From Mucidula mucida (taxonomy: Eukaryota; Basidiomycota; Agaricomycetes; Agaricales; Physalacriaceae), in assembly GCA_015501055.1 (NCBI GenBank), contig JADNYV010000013.1, positions 372,001-436,000 on the forward strand: 64,000 nt of DNA, given 5' to 3'. Below the pieces are notes generated by a model. It saw only the letters and a program-made list of their open reading frames with translations, was not told the origin of the DNA and ran no database searches. This document shows positions 46,108 through 60,400 of the stretch, piece by piece (position 1 is the stretch's first letter; the number at the start of each line of letters is the position of its first letter). A program made the position numbers and the translations under genes.

Positions 46108-48215
46108 TTAAAACGAAGCTCCTGGTGGAGGATCTACCCAAGTGCCATTTGGCCATAGAGTGGCAGGCATAGTGAAATCCCCAGTCGAACTGCCCGACAT
46201 TAACTGTAATTGACAGGTTCGGTCAGGTGCGAAGAGAACAGTGTGACAAGGAACACGCACAGCAAGTCTGAAGAAGTGGGGTATTGATGCATTGAATGCC
46301 GCCAATGAGAAATTTAGAGCCGTGCCAACATATCGTTCCACATCATCGACCAACAGAGAAACCCCGTCCCAGCCTTCTGGAAGAGCAGCCCAGAAAATAG
46401 TTTGATCTGAAAGGGGTATCGACGCGTTGAAGTTACTCGAGTTGGTGATGAACGACGGTAGATCTGAGCCCAGAGTTGAATCCTGCCGGAGCTATCAAGA
46501 CAGAGAGGGAAGATCTAAGTCCTCGATCAAAAATAGCATCGGGGAGACGCGTACCTCCTCTGCTGTCTGCAGAATTGAATCGAAGCCGAACGCAGCACCT
46601 CCATTCAAAAAGAGCCCCAGTAAAAAGCCTTGATAGATAGCCGACGGCTTCGTCGGGAATCCCGTTACAGGCATCAAAACGATTCCAATGATATAATGGT
46701 GCAGGCGGAATTCCAAGCCCGGCAACATGGCAAGAACGAGCGCGACCAATCCGCCTGCGATGTACCAGCCGACATAGTACGGCAACCATCCCGTCTTGCG
46801 CACAACACGCACTTGATTGATGACCAGCACCGCGACGACGATGATAATTATCACCAGCGCGGTTATGGCACCTGAACGTTTCCCCAGGTCCGACGATGTC
46901 AGCCGGCTGATGGGTATTTCGTTTAGTGTCATGTTCGTCAAGACACCCGTCCAGAACGGCGCAAGGTAATAGATCATAAATTCTATAGGTGCCTTGAGGT
47001 AGAGATAAAGCGTGAAACGAAATGCGAGCCTCCAGAAGCCGTAGGCTATGAAGAGTGCCGGGAGGAACGTAGCAAATGCACCGCTGAGATTTGGAGGTGT
47101 CGATTGGGGCTGACTGAAAAGGGTAATGTGCCAAAACCCAATACAGACTAGACACCATAACATGATTATGGGGCGTGGGCGTAATACCAGGAACAAGAGG
47201 CATGTGACGAGGATGTTGAACGCGAGCGCGGGATCGCGTAGATCTTCGCAGTGAGAGAGAGATGTCGAGTCTAGGAAACGGTACGCGAGGGGAAACACGG
47301 TTTCGAAGCCAATAGATGTGATTCCGTGTGCTGAAGTGGGCAAGAAATTCGTGTGGTTTCCAATAAGTGACACGGATGCGCATCCACCTTTGTCGTTGGA
47401 CATCAATCCCCTGGAGTAAATAATTCGTTAATTCGCGCTTCATGGGAATTCGGACGAGCTTACTGTTGGATAGCAGCCGCACAGATGAAAGAATCTCCAC
47501 GATAGGTAGCGTCAGCATCTCCGCCACCTACGACTAATGGCACAAACGCAGTCTGCTCGTTGCCGACCGTGCGAGGATTCTGCAAGATGACGCCTGCACA
47601 GCCTGCCGGGCACCGAAAGTCGTATGTTGTGGCATTGAATGGTGTACATGATTCTCCGTTGAGACCGCAGCCACTATTCGCGAACCAAAAGGTCGAAGTG
47701 CAGCCGATGAATGCGTCCGAGGGTGTTTGAAATGATTCTGCGCGTGAGAAGAAGGCTAGGCCTATGATATATCCAGCAACTAGGATAATGAAGAGCCAGG
47801 AAGCGGTGAAGCGCCGCGTGTGGTGAATGAGCGTCGATTCGATGGGGGCGTATATTCGCCTTCCTTTGATGGTGATGTCAATGTCAAGGAAAGGCTGGGG
47901 ATCTGAGAAACGGGTGGTAACCAGTGTTATAAATCATAAACTTGACGCACCTGGCAAGTCCACTTTGGGCCGCGGACCTCTGAAGTATATGAGAGCTTTG
48001 TATATACGAGGATGGCCTGATAGTTTTCGTTCGAGACGGGTCGCCCAGCGATCAGGAGTGGAGGGAGTGAGGGCTTCAGTATCATGCTGCGGAGGTTTGT
48101 CAGTAAAGTTTGTGAGCTCGAGATCGGTCAAGGTGTGTTTGGACGCCGTTCTATCGTGGATAGAGCTCGACCGACGATGTGTCGACGAGCTGCCTGATCT
48201 CGAGCTGGCCTGCAT
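46108..48215 (-). CDS. LCCL-domain multi-pass membrane protein
   Basis: From ATG 48215 (MQASSRSGSSSTHRRSSSIH) a polar N-terminus is followed by a membrane segment (SWLFIILVAGYIIGLAFF). Next comes an extracellular Cys-rich part and the LCCL domain (YRGDSFICAAAIQQGLMSND, GGCASVSLIGNHTNF, AHGITSIGFETVFPLAYRF). Several further membrane spans follow (NILVTCLLFLVL, GAITALVIIIIVVAVLVI, YYVGWYIAGGLVALVLAML, GFLLGLFLNGGAAFGF). The C-terminal part (FITNSSNFNASIPLSDQTIF ... WPNGTWVDPPPGASF) is rich in N-glycosylation sites. LCCL is a disulfide-bonded extracellular fold; fungal membrane versions are uncharacterised. All exon joins checked keep the frame. Confidence 0.85.
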
Positions 48216-48767
48216 GACCGTTCAGAGGCAGATTGAGCACATGTGGGTATATGTCAAACATGTACACGCCGTTACCATAAGCGGCAATGACCGCCCGTGC
48301 CTTATTAACATTGACAAATGAGGGTTGAACTTCGACTTGTCAATGAAAGCGTATTATTTGACCAAATTTTGATAGAGTTTGAATGTTGAATGTGCTGCAA
48401 GGACAGTAGTCTGCGAGAGTAGAAATATTGAAGTGGGTCGCCGTGAGAAGCTCAAGCCTAATCCGGAATCTCTCACAGACAATAGACAAAAGACTGGCAG
48501 TGGTAGCCTATGCCTCGTCCAGGTGCTCGGCTCAATCCCCTAGCTCTTGTTAGAGTACACATACATTGGGACGTCAAGTTTTGAAGTGCTGACAACAGAG
48601 ACTGATAACATTTGTGTTGGAAATAGAACATTCTAAGATCAGCCATCCATACCATTCTTACACTGATGTAAAAGAGTTAAAACTGTCTCTAGCGCGCATG
48701 TTGAAGTCGCAGGCGCGTCAGGACCCGCTGTGGAAGCTTCCTGTTTTGGCAGTTCATTATCTTATCA
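48216..48767. other. Intergenic region left of the duplicated TRAPPC8 promoter
   Basis: No coding frame with support. The right 120 bp before the TRAPPC8 start (from about 48768) recurs at 62999. Confidence 0.5.
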
Positions 48768-48891
48768 ACTGCGCCCAACTGGGTCATCCCGTTTACGCAA
48801 TCCTGCTTAAGCCCGTCCGTCGTTCTTGACGGCGAGGACGCGACGTTGGTCATCGTACGAGGCATTCCCGGAACGCCCTTTTTCTTGAAAT

Positions 48892-51800
48892 ATGTCTCCC
48901 GTATTACCATCGTCGCTGAGTCCTCACATATGCATCATCGCTTCTGAGGATCTGAAGCAGCTTCTGGAATCGGCTTCATTACCTCCTCTCCCAGCCATCC
49001 TCCAGTCATTTTCTCCATTACCGCAGGGTGAATACGCTAATATATTACTTTGGATCAAACTAAACCTCTCTTAGTGACGACTAGGACGACATCTCTTACA
49101 TCGGTACCACATGCGTCGTTTGCATTGCGTTTCTCGGACTTGGTGGAGATAGAAAATGCGTGCCAGGAGGATGAGGAGCAGAGGGCGGTGAGAACACTGG
49201 ATTGGATAGGCGAGCGTATCGGGCGACGGTGTGCAAAATGGGTTGAGGACATTGGCGACAAAGACACGACGCGGACCCCATGGTGGGACGAGCTCAAACG
49301 ATGCATAGAAGGGAGCCATACGCCGTCCAAGACGGAGACGTGGAACCACCCTGTTGCAGGTGAATCCAACTGAATATCAGCGTGGAACAGCATATTGAGC
49401 ATCTTTGCAGTCATTATGGGCGTGTCGACAAATGCGCCGAATCCTCTTCAAGCAATCACTGCTCTTCATGCAAGACCACTCAATCTGCCATCATGGATAG
49501 ACCCCAATATACTCAAATGCACGCTCATTGTTCATCCGCAGAACTCTGCGTTGTCAGATGAAGAGTACGTCGAGCGTGTAAGCCTGCCTATGTCGCTGCT
49601 AACACATTACTAGAGCCGGTGCTTTGTTCAATGCAGTCAAGAAGCAGTTTGGCTTGAACAGCTATTTCCTGCCATTGACATGTCCCGATATACCCCCACC
49701 CCCCGTTCCTGTTCCCGCCCTTGTCCCGCGTCTACCCGCCGTTGGCGAAACAGATCCGCCCCCAGATACATCTCTGAATACACTGCGTATGGCTGAAGCG
49801 GACATTCAAGGAACGGCGCGATTTACCCGCGAATTCTTACTTATGAGTTTGATACCGTGGATGGAAACATGCGTGGTACAGTGGAACGAAAACTTTCGTC
49901 GACGCGACGTTTACCGTCCCGCCTGTTCTCATCTACTCGCCGTCTTTTTGGCTCCCCGTCCCCGTCTCCAGCACCTACGCATTCACCACACTCCTCTTAT
50001 CTCGGGCCAACACATTCGCGGGCACTATGTCATTTACCCCGGGGCCTCCCCCACCACCCCAGCAACGTAGACTCGCCGAGTTCTCTACAATTTTAGGAGA
50101 CTTCAAGTTAGCTGTTAATGTCTGGGAGACTATTCGGAAAGAAGGGCATGGCGGGTCTGACATATTGCCGCTTCTTCTTTCGCCGTCACCAGCTTTACAG
50201 CTTCATGTCTCTAATGCCTTGGCGAGTATTCACCCGACGGCAAGCGAGCCTCCTGTCAGTGCTCAATTGCGAGCCCTGCTGTATGCCGTCCGCTGGGAGA
50301 TTGGATTAGGATTACCTGATTTCATCAGTGACACTTTGGAAGGTGAACGATGGCTGGTCTGGGCAGCTGGTAATGTGAGTACACCATCCAGCGCTATAAC
50401 TATCATTGAGTTTCCGTTAGTCTGAAGAGGCTCCCTCAGCACTGCTTCTCGCGCAAGCTGCCTTGTTGAGCGCTAACAAAGGTGCGGCTCGTAGAGCTGC
50501 ATTTTGGTACGTATCTGCGGCCAATAGATTAGAAAAATGCGGCATAGTATGTGTATCCCCCCAGGTTTTCTCATAGCTTACCCAATCTTCGCTGCAGAAA
50601 CCATTGACTATGTACTTCCTACGTAAAGCTCATACCCTGTTCAAGACCCGGCCTATGAAGGAACTCTCGCCGTCCTTTTGGGATTCTGAAGGCAAATCGG
50701 CTTCATCTACAGCTGGTCTCAATGATATACTTTCCGTTATTGAACACCCGTTGGGCATGTACTTCAAGTTATTTGACGATCAACTGACTAAACTGCTCCA
50801 GGTCGATTACTATACACGACCGGTGATGTAGAAGGCGCTGTTCAATTTTTCCTCGGACTGTTACGTGGTTCGGCTTCACCGACATGGTCTCCTAGCGGCG
50901 ATGACGAGGAATTCAACCAAACCTCGTCTGATAAGGCGTACCTAGATGACTTCCGAGTGGCTTTGGCGGTACGATCTTCAATAGCACGAGAGACTTGTAG
51001 ACTTACATGATCACCAGCATTATACCACAACCTCGCCAGACCGAGTCTTATTAAAGGATTTAAAGTTACCCTTCAGTTTCTGTGTACCACAACAGTGTCG
51101 TACCCGCTTAGCGCGCGGAAATGCACAGGGAAATAAGTCTGAATGGGAGAAACGAGAGGAGGATTGGAGTAGTTTTTGGAAGCAGAATGGTGGATCTGAA
51201 GGCATTGCAAAGGGTGGATGCGCGGCAGTCGATGGTGATGCCTTTACACTCACTCAGACGATGAGGGACTGAAAAATTTTTCAGAAACATTTTGGATTGA
51301 CATTTCTCTACGAAACCCTCTGGACACGGAAGTGAATCTCTCACATTTCACTGTGATAGTCGAGGAAGCAAATTTGCAGCCGTCCACTTCTAAACATGCT
51401 ATCGAGGTGGAAACCATTGACGATATCGTGCTTGGTGCACGGGAGTCTCGCATTGTAAGCACTCCGGCGTTTCGTAAATTCTTGGTCTAACTATTCTCAG
51501 GTCTCAGTTGGCATCAAGGCTTCACGTCCAGCGTTGCTCATAATCACTCACGCCACCTTTACTTTCCTTTCATTGTTACCCTCCATGGAGCCTCTCGCAT
51601 CCCGGGGCAGACGACTACAGGATACTGCAGCGCAGAGGCAAACCGCCACCTACGCTCCTGATGTACAGATCAAAGTTCAAGTTGCCGAAGCGAGCCATAA
51701 ATTATTGGTCAACTTCGTAGATGACGGACAACTTGTTCTCGGCCAGGGTGAGACGAAGGCTCTCAGCTTATGGTTCTCAAATTCTGGGACCTCGTCTGTT

Positions 51801-53541
51801 GATGAGGCGTGGCTTGTTTCGGGCTTCGAGGATCAGATATGGATTGGCGGAGTTGAGAATGAAGGTAATATCATGGCTTCGATGTAGTAGTCTCCCCCTG
51901 GATCTCATGGTTCCGATTAGGTTCTGGAGCACACTCTACGCTGGAAGTTATAAACAGCAAAAACACGACAAGGCCTGGTCGACCTCAAAGAATACCCCTG
52001 ACGACATCATTGCAGCCTGAGGATTCGGTGGAAATGACGATCTTGCTTCATGGGGAGCAAGTTGGACAGCATGAACTTCATCTCTTTGTTGTTTACCGCG
52101 AGGTAAAATTTTCTTGGTGCCTCTCGGAAACAGCCACTGATGTCTCGTGCAGGCTGGCTCCAAACAATTCCATTCTGTTCAACTGCTTCGGGATTACGAG
52201 GTGCAACCAATGTTCCGCCTCTCCGTATCGTCAAAGCCTTCTCTTGTCGAGGACGATCTTTATTTGATAGACCTTCGCGTTGAAAATATTTCGAATAGCG
52301 ATATCCTATTGAAGAACATCTCGACTGTTAGTCCCACTTGGCGATGTCGGCCTCTATCAGAAACCCCCCTGTCAGTACTCTCTCGTTGTCCTTCGCTCTC
52401 TATTGTGTTCATCTGTTCCTACAGCGGGATGTCGAGGCCGTCACAATCATCGAGATTCTTCATGGGTGCAAGTCGATGGGAAAACTCACAGGATCCTTCA
52501 CATACTATGGACTTCGTTACAAGAAAGCTCGCCGACGTATTGCAGGGGAAGCCGGTCGATCCTTCGCAACCGCCTCCAGTCGAGTTGTGCTGTAGTCATA
52601 TGCCGCATGTAAGGTGTTCTGTGAGATGTATTTCCTCTCTAACTAATATTTTAGAAGTCTGATGTATTAAAACCTCACGTACGCGATTTCATACACAGCA
52701 GTCGCCAGATAGTGACCACGCGGACGATATCCCAAACATATCCTCAACTCCCCTCGCAGAACTATCCATCGATTTTCCCTCTGTATCATCCTCTTTCTCT
52801 CGATGTCATTGTGTTCTGGGAGTTGCCTTCTCAAAACCGCATGGGGCACGTGTTACTGAGCGCCAGTAACATCGGCGCTGGGCATGCGGCGCTGCAAGAT
52901 ATCATTGATGCAGCTGAGAATGCTAAAGTCGCGCGAAGCATGTATGCCGAGACGCAGCGGGAGAAGATGGAGGTCCTCCAGGCTGTCAAAGATTCTGCCT
53001 GGAATGCGGAGAAGGATCCTGTCGTTTTGAGTGTGCAATCAGAACGCTCAATGAAGCACGACTTCTCAAGCGGGTGAGGGCGAATCGTCATGGAAGCTGA
53101 AGTATGACCATTTCATTGACGTGCTGCCTTAGAACCTGTCGCTTGCCGATATCGTTTAGCGTTCGGAATCACTCGTTGACACACGCGACGAGCTTCGTGT
53201 TCAAACTCTCGTTGGCACCGAATACGGATCCTTCCTCTCCGTATGTGGATTTTTTTTTCAAGGTCAGATATATGGGAACTGATTTTTGGGGGGGTTCTTC
53301 CAGTGGCGTCACATACGGCGGTCGTCTGACATTCCGAGGCACATTGAAACCAACCGAACGGTCTACGATAAGTCCGCGGGTCTGGATATCTCGTGCGGGG
53401 GCATATGAAGTGGGCAGCTGGCAGCTAGAAGTGAATGTGCATGAGCCGAGTGACGAGACGAGGGTACGGCATCGGTATGTTCAGGAGTGCAGGAAGGAGG
53501 ACGTTATTCGGATTAGCGTTTGTGATGAGAGGGAGTCGTGA
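48892..53541 (+). CDS. TRS85: TRAPP complex subunit TRAPPC8/Trs85-like (two apparent frameshifts)
   Basis: Start [20 protein letters not shown], intron, [37 protein letters not shown]. Next comes [38 protein letters not shown], the Ser/Arg loop [40 protein letters not shown], a helical repeat region ([39 protein letters not shown]), then Ig-like beta segments to the stop at 53541. Trs85/TRAPPC8 is the subunit that directs TRAPP III, the Ypt1/Rab1 exchange factor, to autophagy and early secretory membranes. The intron at 50755-50801 has a GC donor. One-base losses near 49893 (TTTT to TTT) and near 50013 break the frame. The first kilobase is repeated at the window end. Confidence 0.82.
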
Positions 53542-54235
53542 GGGATGTCACTTTTTTATCTAGAGTTTTGTGGGCATGACTAGATTGAGGATGCGGCTAT
53601 GCTACTATTTCAGACTGACGACGCTACTGCAGGAACGACCTGTGCTCATTTCAATAGATCGGACCGCAAATTCAGACCTCCCGCCGACTTTCCAGCATTT
53701 GTTCGCACCCTTTCGGCAGAAGATTTTCGTCGCTTTGCCTCGCTCTTTCATGATCGATTAGGAGGTTTCGTGCGCCACAAATGTTGTCGTTCTGGGCGGC
53801 AACACGTGTTTTGATGTTCAACGTTAACATTCATCACGCCAGTTCCCCCAGCGCTTGCATTATTGTCGACTCGTCGGTCGAGCTGGCACCGCGAAGAATG
53901 CCTCCTACAATTAAATTCTTCGGCCTATGGCCCATGTCTGTACAGACCGCCGAGTTTTCAAGTTTTTCAAGTTGGGAGAAGAGAGAGAAAAGAGAGAAAA
54001 GAGAGAGGGTTATACATGTACCATAGCATTCAGTGACAGGAGCTTTTGCCGTGAAAATGACCGGGGAGTGCGATATGAATAAAGTCAATCTCGGATTCAA
54101 GTCGGGCTCAAGCCCTCATTTGGCTTTCAAGGCCTTAGTCCTTTCGTGCAATATTCTCGAAACTGCTTGAAGCAGTGCGCAAAGCCCAATTCGTAATAGA
54201 ACAACCGAGTTCGCAATGGCCCGTGGGTACGGCGT
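53542..54235. other. Intergenic region
   Basis: No gene recognised. Contains a purine repeat GAGAGAAAAGAGAGAAAAGA near 53975-54010. Confidence 0.5.
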
Positions 54236-54850
54236 TTGACTATAGTGCGTATTGCTATCTCTTCTAAGGATGTACAATGCAGCATGCTTATCGGTTTTAT
54301 CTTAGATGGAGGTAGAAATGTCCAGCGATTGAAAGGCCTCGGGCCGAGTAGTACTACGGATTCCGTCTATGCAATGGTTTACACACCCCTAAAGTCTATT
54401 GTGGCGTGCAAAATTCTATCACGCAAGGTAGCTACTAGAGATCCAATCAAATAGAGGTCTCGGAAGCTCACTGTTTCTATGAACAGGAAAAAATTGCAGC
54501 AGCTACTCCCGAAGCAGAGATTCTCAAGACACTTGAACATCCGAATGTCGTCAAGTTCCTTGGTATGATACTGTCCTACCTATGCCGGTCACTGATAGTA
54601 ACTCATGTGGTGATAGGCTATGAACGTACGCGATACGAAGGCCTGGTGTTCATGGAGTTCATCAATGGTGGTACCGTCGAGGCTCTCGCCGAGACTCTAG
54701 GGGGCTTGCCAGAATCCGACGCAGCCATTATCACAACCCAGATCCTCCACGGTAAAAATGTAACTCGTGTCTTCAACAGGACTTTATTCTGTCGATACTA
54801 CGAGCCAATCCATCAGTTCGGGATGCACGCGTCTATCTGGCGTCTTTTGG
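54236..54850 (+). pseudogene. Protein kinase N-lobe remnant
   Basis: Pieces of a kinase fold lie in order: a segment ending IVACKIL (the VAxK lysine motif), EAEILKTLEHPNVVKFLG with the alpha-C Glu, an intron-like gap (gtatgatact ... gtgatag), then GLVFMEFINGGTVEALAETL and DAAIITTQILHG leading toward the catalytic loop. No HRD or DFG motif follows. Instead the sequence drifts, although [17 protein letters not shown] near 55024-55080 looks like a second kinase scrap. The N-lobe layout resembles STE11/MAP3K-type kinases. It is probably a fragment. Confidence 0.5.
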
Positions 54851-56736
54851 TCCCCGCTCAATAATCGAAGCTCAAAGTGCCTGATTTGACTCTTCCCTTG
54901 GCCCCCGACATACAGCAGAAAGAGACTCACGTCGAGCCCCTCGCAGAAACCAATCATAGATGCGCTCCTCGCCCCGTCGTGCGTCAGACGGCGCTCGTCA
55001 ACGTCCAAGCGCCTTTCACTGACGTCCAACTCGAGAATATAGCTCGCGGAATGGCCTACCTCGAGAAACTCGGCCTGGTCATGGTGGCAACGCGGATACA
55101 CAGAAGGATCGTACTGCTGTAATCGAGGAGGTCTTGCGCGTCGATGCATGAATATAGTCAGACAATAAGGTGAACGAGAGCGCGGTTACGAGGAGGGAGA
55201 CCTCAGATCAAGTACGCTGTAGCTCCAAGTCGTACCAAGTGAATAAAATAAAATAAACATTTCTGTGAAGATGTGGTTAGTACAGTATTGTCAGAGAAGA
55301 GCATGCACGACGTACCATAAGCAAGCAGAGAAGGGTACAAAATTGTTCTATACTATAGTGCTACTTGCGACTCGTGTACTATAAGTGAACGAGTCGCGGG
55401 CAATCCGAAAATCCAAAGATATCACAATCAGGTTTGGCAAAGATCTGCGGTCGACGAGACGCGAGGGAATCGTAAAGCATCTCTTGTTATTACACCAACC
55501 AGACGGTTAGCGAGTCGCAAAGCGGAATTTTCCTCCTCGCGAATATAGGCGCCAGCATCAATAAAAGTCGCAGCGGCGTCAGTGTCGCTACTCCGACGAG
55601 CGCGACTTCGAGAAGAACAAGAGTGAGCCTATCACCATTTGCCCACAAACATGAGAACAACGTACCAGCAAGAAGAGTAGTCATTTCGCGAGCGGAAAAT
55701 TCGCACACCTCAAGCCTTCTTGAGCAAGAAGCGTCAGAGAGCTCTGCATTGATCCGAGTAGAGTTTGGCTGTACGGGTGGTCATGTCCTAGCCTCCGTCT
55801 GCAAGGCGGACTCGGCTGGAATCCATGGCGGGGAGCCGACGCGTCACTCGTATTCACCAGCACGGAGCCAGATGAAGTCGTCCTCGCCAGTAGCGTGCAG
55901 CCATGAACAAAGTTATAAACTGCAGAAGAAAGGTAAGTATCCGGAGATCAAATCTAGGAGTGCCTCACCGACGAGACAACTGGGGCTACATTAACGATAG
56001 ACTGAAAAGCCTCGGTCAGTCAAGCATCACAGGAAGAGATTGCCTGTGGTGTTTGAAGTCGTCAGAGGCGACGCTCTAGTCGGCGAAAGCTATACTGTCA
56101 ACGGGCTCGCAGATCTTCGACATTATGTAGAGAAATAGACGACTGGGTCTCGCGGTAGCTGGGATGAACAGTTCCATCGGAGACGCCGTACGCGTCGAAG
56201 GTCCCATGCAGTCAAGGCAACGGATGTTGACATATGTCGAATGCCGTCTCTGAATCAGCCAGCACGAAGCCAGCCTGTTCTTCACCGGCACGTAGCCAAC
56301 CATCCACTCAATGGTGGAACGGCTTGCTCGAATAGAAGAGCTAAAGCAAAGGGAAATCAGTCAAGAGCGGGGGGAAACAAGCCTAGCCTTACCGATTCGA
56401 GAAAGGTACTAGTGGGAACAGGACAGACAAGCGTACACAAAGTAGCTCGCTGGCTTTCGGGTGGGCCACGAACGCCCGCCAGATGTCGTGTAGAGACACG
56501 CACTCTCCAAAGGGTACGGCTCCGCCATTCATCGAAGGGATCTGCAGTAATCATCGTCAATTACCGAAACGAACGTCAACAAGAAAAACAGCCTACCTCT
56601 GCTTGATGGTCGGAGTCCAGCACAGCTAAATTCTCGTGAGGGTCAAGACGAATAAGTGTAATAGGACAAGCATACCTGGTCAGCAGAGGTTCCTAGTCGT
56701 ACGGGATGTCGTGGCCTCGTCTTCAAGACGATTCAT

Positions 56737-57437
56737 CTAGAGGCGCGTCAGAGTCGGACTGTGGTGGGAATGAGTCCAAGAGTTGGAAGCCAAAAGCGAC
56801 AACTTGCCGTATGTGTCGAGGCGGCGAGGTTCCAGTTCGAACTTGTGTCGAGTAGATGGTAGCGCTTTAAGCGCGGGGTTGATACCGTCCTCGAAAAGTC
56901 GGTGCTTAACAAGCACAGTGTTGAAGCTATCACGGGGGTAAGTCGTCGAATAGACCGGTGGGGCACGGATAGCGTACCAGAAAGGCACTATCTGAACACG
57001 CGAATTTTGTCGAAAGAAGATTTTAAGTCGTCCGTTTAGCAGAGGGTCTAAAAACGATGATGAAGTGAGTGGTGAATACACGACAGGAAGAGATAGCGTA
57101 CCATAAACGCCGGCGTTCATTGCGAGAGACGTGCAAGTCGGGTCAAATCTCGACGTCGAGGGCGCTTCCCGGTCTTGAGGCAAGGAATCTAAAAACATGG
57201 TGAATCAAAACGTCAGTCAGAACAGCGGAGGTTTCACGTACCAGTGCGTTGAAGACGGCATCGAATGTAGGTGGCTAGAGGCAGAGAATGACTTAATGAG
57301 GGTGGCATGATGGTGGTGGGAAGTAACCCACATGTGACGGTCAACGTGACGCTTTTGAACGCGTCGGGAGATGGAGAGCGCGTCGGCAGCGACGTCGAGA
57401 GCACTGCTGGAAGCAGCGAGCTCGTAGTAGAGGACAT
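56737..57437 (-). CDS. Unknown multi-exon gene
   Basis: A TATATAAGG box (~57525) precedes ATG 57437 (MSSTTSSLLPAVLSTSLPTR). Exons joined by five GT-AG introns keep frame: ...SVTLTVTC / HSLPLATYIRCRLQRT / DSLPQDREAPSTSRFDPTCT / DPLLNGRLKIFFRQNSRVQI / FNTVLVKHRLFEDGINPALK, ending at a TAG near 56737. The regular introns and matching phases argue for a real gene. No domain recognised, and no homologue elsewhere in the window beyond short motif similarity to the 60.9-61.5 kb array. Confidence 0.4.
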
Positions 57438-60400
57438 AAGTATAGACAGTAGAGGAAGAAGCTCGACAGTGGGAAGGAAAGAAGTAGGTGGGTGATGATA
57501 ACATTGGAAGGAATACCAGCGCCTTATATACCCTTCTCCAATAGTCCAGGCTCCAGAAGACGCAAATAGACATACGGAGAATCAAGGCCGTGATCGAGAA
57601 TACCCGCTGAGCCGGGAACTTTGAAAGTTCCAAGCCAAATTTTCGTGCCGCCACCCGGACTCACTTTCATTTCCTACGCGAACTGCGCGCCCTGACAATT
57701 GATTCGCGATGAAAATAACTCACAGGTGATTGTTGAATCTCAAGTATACGAAGAATCTCAGACTCCGTTGCACGTAGGACAATGGAACTCGGTTGGACTG
57801 CTAGAATGCATTGGTTCTCTATTCCTTTCGTTGGCGCCAAGTCTCCGCTGTCAATAGTGAAGCGATCGATTAAGACGGACCCTGATAGTCTGATATGAGT
57901 CATAGAACAATCTGAAGACGGCGAACTGAAAACTTACAGATTGGTATTTCGTGGCGGCGGAAATACGCACCGCTTCGCGTTGCATTCTGAACGCGGAACA
58001 TAGTCGCCGTGTACGTTCTGATGAAACGTCACAGGGCCAGACTGAAATGAAAGTCACTGAACATTGGAAAAGGCACGAACCGTCAAAGAGCCATATTCAA
58101 TTCAGCAGTATTGTCGTGTAGTTGACAATGTCGGCCGATATGACACCACAATTAATGCTACACAAGGCATATACATGTACTGGAGTCGCCGGATCGGGCC
58201 TACTGCAGCGAGAAAGGCGAATTGGCCAAAAGTGTCGGAGGGACGGAGGAGGAGGGCGATGTCCCACGTCATTTCCCCGCATCCGAAAGACAAGAGATAA
58301 GATAGAAATGACCCCAGACGCGTCATAGGGGCCGAGAAATCCTCGTGCTATCGATGCTCAGGGTCCAGGACGCCTCGCTGAGCCGTTGACGCGAAAGGCG
58401 CGCGACAAAACGCGTCCAGACATCCAAGGACCGTCGGAATACAGCTTAAAGGCACCCAGCGATATCCAGGTAGATTTAGGCGTCACAGAGTTGTCAGAGT
58501 GTGGTACGAGAGGAAAACGCCTAGGTGTAACCATGTCGAGATCGGAGTGGTGGTAGTTCGAGTGCAAGTTTACCCGATCACCTGGGGTGACCTGGGCTCG
58601 ATCTATGACACTCATCACAACATTTTCCCTTCATTTCCGAGACGATTGGACGCCCAGAACGTTGGCGTAGTTTGGTATACCCGCTGAACGTGCGGAGCAA
58701 CTATCCCATGTCATACACGGGATATCATCCTAGTGACAACACGGACATCATCGCCAGGGTGTCTAATATCGATCGCACAGGTTTTTACGGCTCCCTGCAT
58801 TGAAGTTTTCGAGAAGTTGTATTTCAGGATTCGGGCATACTGACTCGCTCGTAATAGTTGACATATGGTACAATGGTAAGTACCTGAATTTCTCCGACTG
58901 TGGGTGTTACCCATGTTTGAGTAGGACACTCTACTGTACTTTCTACAGTATCTTGGGTATCTCTACTGACTGTAACGAGTGTCTAATACTTGTTCTATAT
59001 TTTGTATTGAAGTCTCAGTAACACATTTCATGCGTGCGGGGTCACGTTCGCGCGCAAAAGAGATGTCAACAAATAGAGTTTATTCCCTGCGTAGTCTACA
59101 GGTAGATGTATCTAACGGTACGCATCATATGTAGTTGTACATTTCATTACGGCCCCCACGCACCAAGCGCGTCAAACATCCTTCCCAAAAGCGCCTTACA
59201 AATACTCCGAATCATCCAAGAGCAGGGCAGCATAAAGTCGCCGCGCGACCCAGTCTCCATCGCTGCAAAATGCAAAGAGTTAATTCCGAACAACAATCGT
59301 GGAAGGTTCATACCTTCCCATGGTAATATCAAGGAAAGCGGAGCCTGAGGTCAGTACGCACTGAAGTTGCCAACGACGCCGTTAATGGCGACATTGAGTC
59401 GCACTCGCCGACGTCTATACCCCAGGTTTTACGAGTGCCGATTTGAATGTGGCGCAAATATTCACGTTCCCGTTCTTCTCGCAGCCAGTGAGAAGCCCGC
59501 ATCGCGGGCGCAGCGGCGAATAGCCGCTGGTCACTGCTGCTAACATCCTGAACGATTTACGGGCCGTCAGCTCAACATTTCAAGCAGCTAAAGGCACTGA
59601 CCCGAAATGAGGTCCCCGTCAAAGTTCCAAATGCGGCGATAAATCCGAAGGCGAAGAGATCCAGATCGGGATCAACGTCGTTGTTTATCCGAGAGTGGGT
59701 CAACCGGGGCGCCAAGTTCATGCGAGTGGTGAATCCAGCCATTGCGAATATAGCAGAGACAGTGGCCGAAGAACAGTGAACAGACGGCGGTCGAATACCA
59801 ACCAGGAGAAGTCATCGGTCTTGAAACGCGCGTGAAGAGGTCCAGTCAGGCGGATAGCTTGGAGCCTGCGAAGCAGCCGACTTGAGTCCTGACGCGCTGT
59901 CAGGTTCAATAACGATCGAAATCGAATGAGACGTACCGTAATCTGAAGGTATCGACGCGCTGCGCCCTGGAGAACGTATTATCAGAAATACGTGCAAGGA
60001 AAGCCTCACTTTTTCCTGAAAAAAAAGCCTGGCCGGCGAGGCCACCCAATGCCGTAGACATTCAACAGCGTGTATCCGAAAAGCCCAAGTCTTGGACGTA
60101 CGTAGCGGCGTAGCCGCCTTTTCGAGAATCTCCAATTCGATTTCATCAGATCTACCGATGAAATGAACTCTTAGGTCAACAACACGTAGAAAATGACGGA
60201 CACGGAGGCACCTTTCTGTTGAACCAAACAGCCGATCGCGGGAGAAAAGTGCACGATGGAGGGAGACCTAGGATCGCCTCAGTCGTTAATCTCGTCTTCA
60301 CGACGCGGCGCATTGACGGCGAAATCAAGATGATGAAATCTACTGAAACAGGTCGAATTTTTGATTTGAAGATGACCGTAAAATACGTACATTTTCTGCT

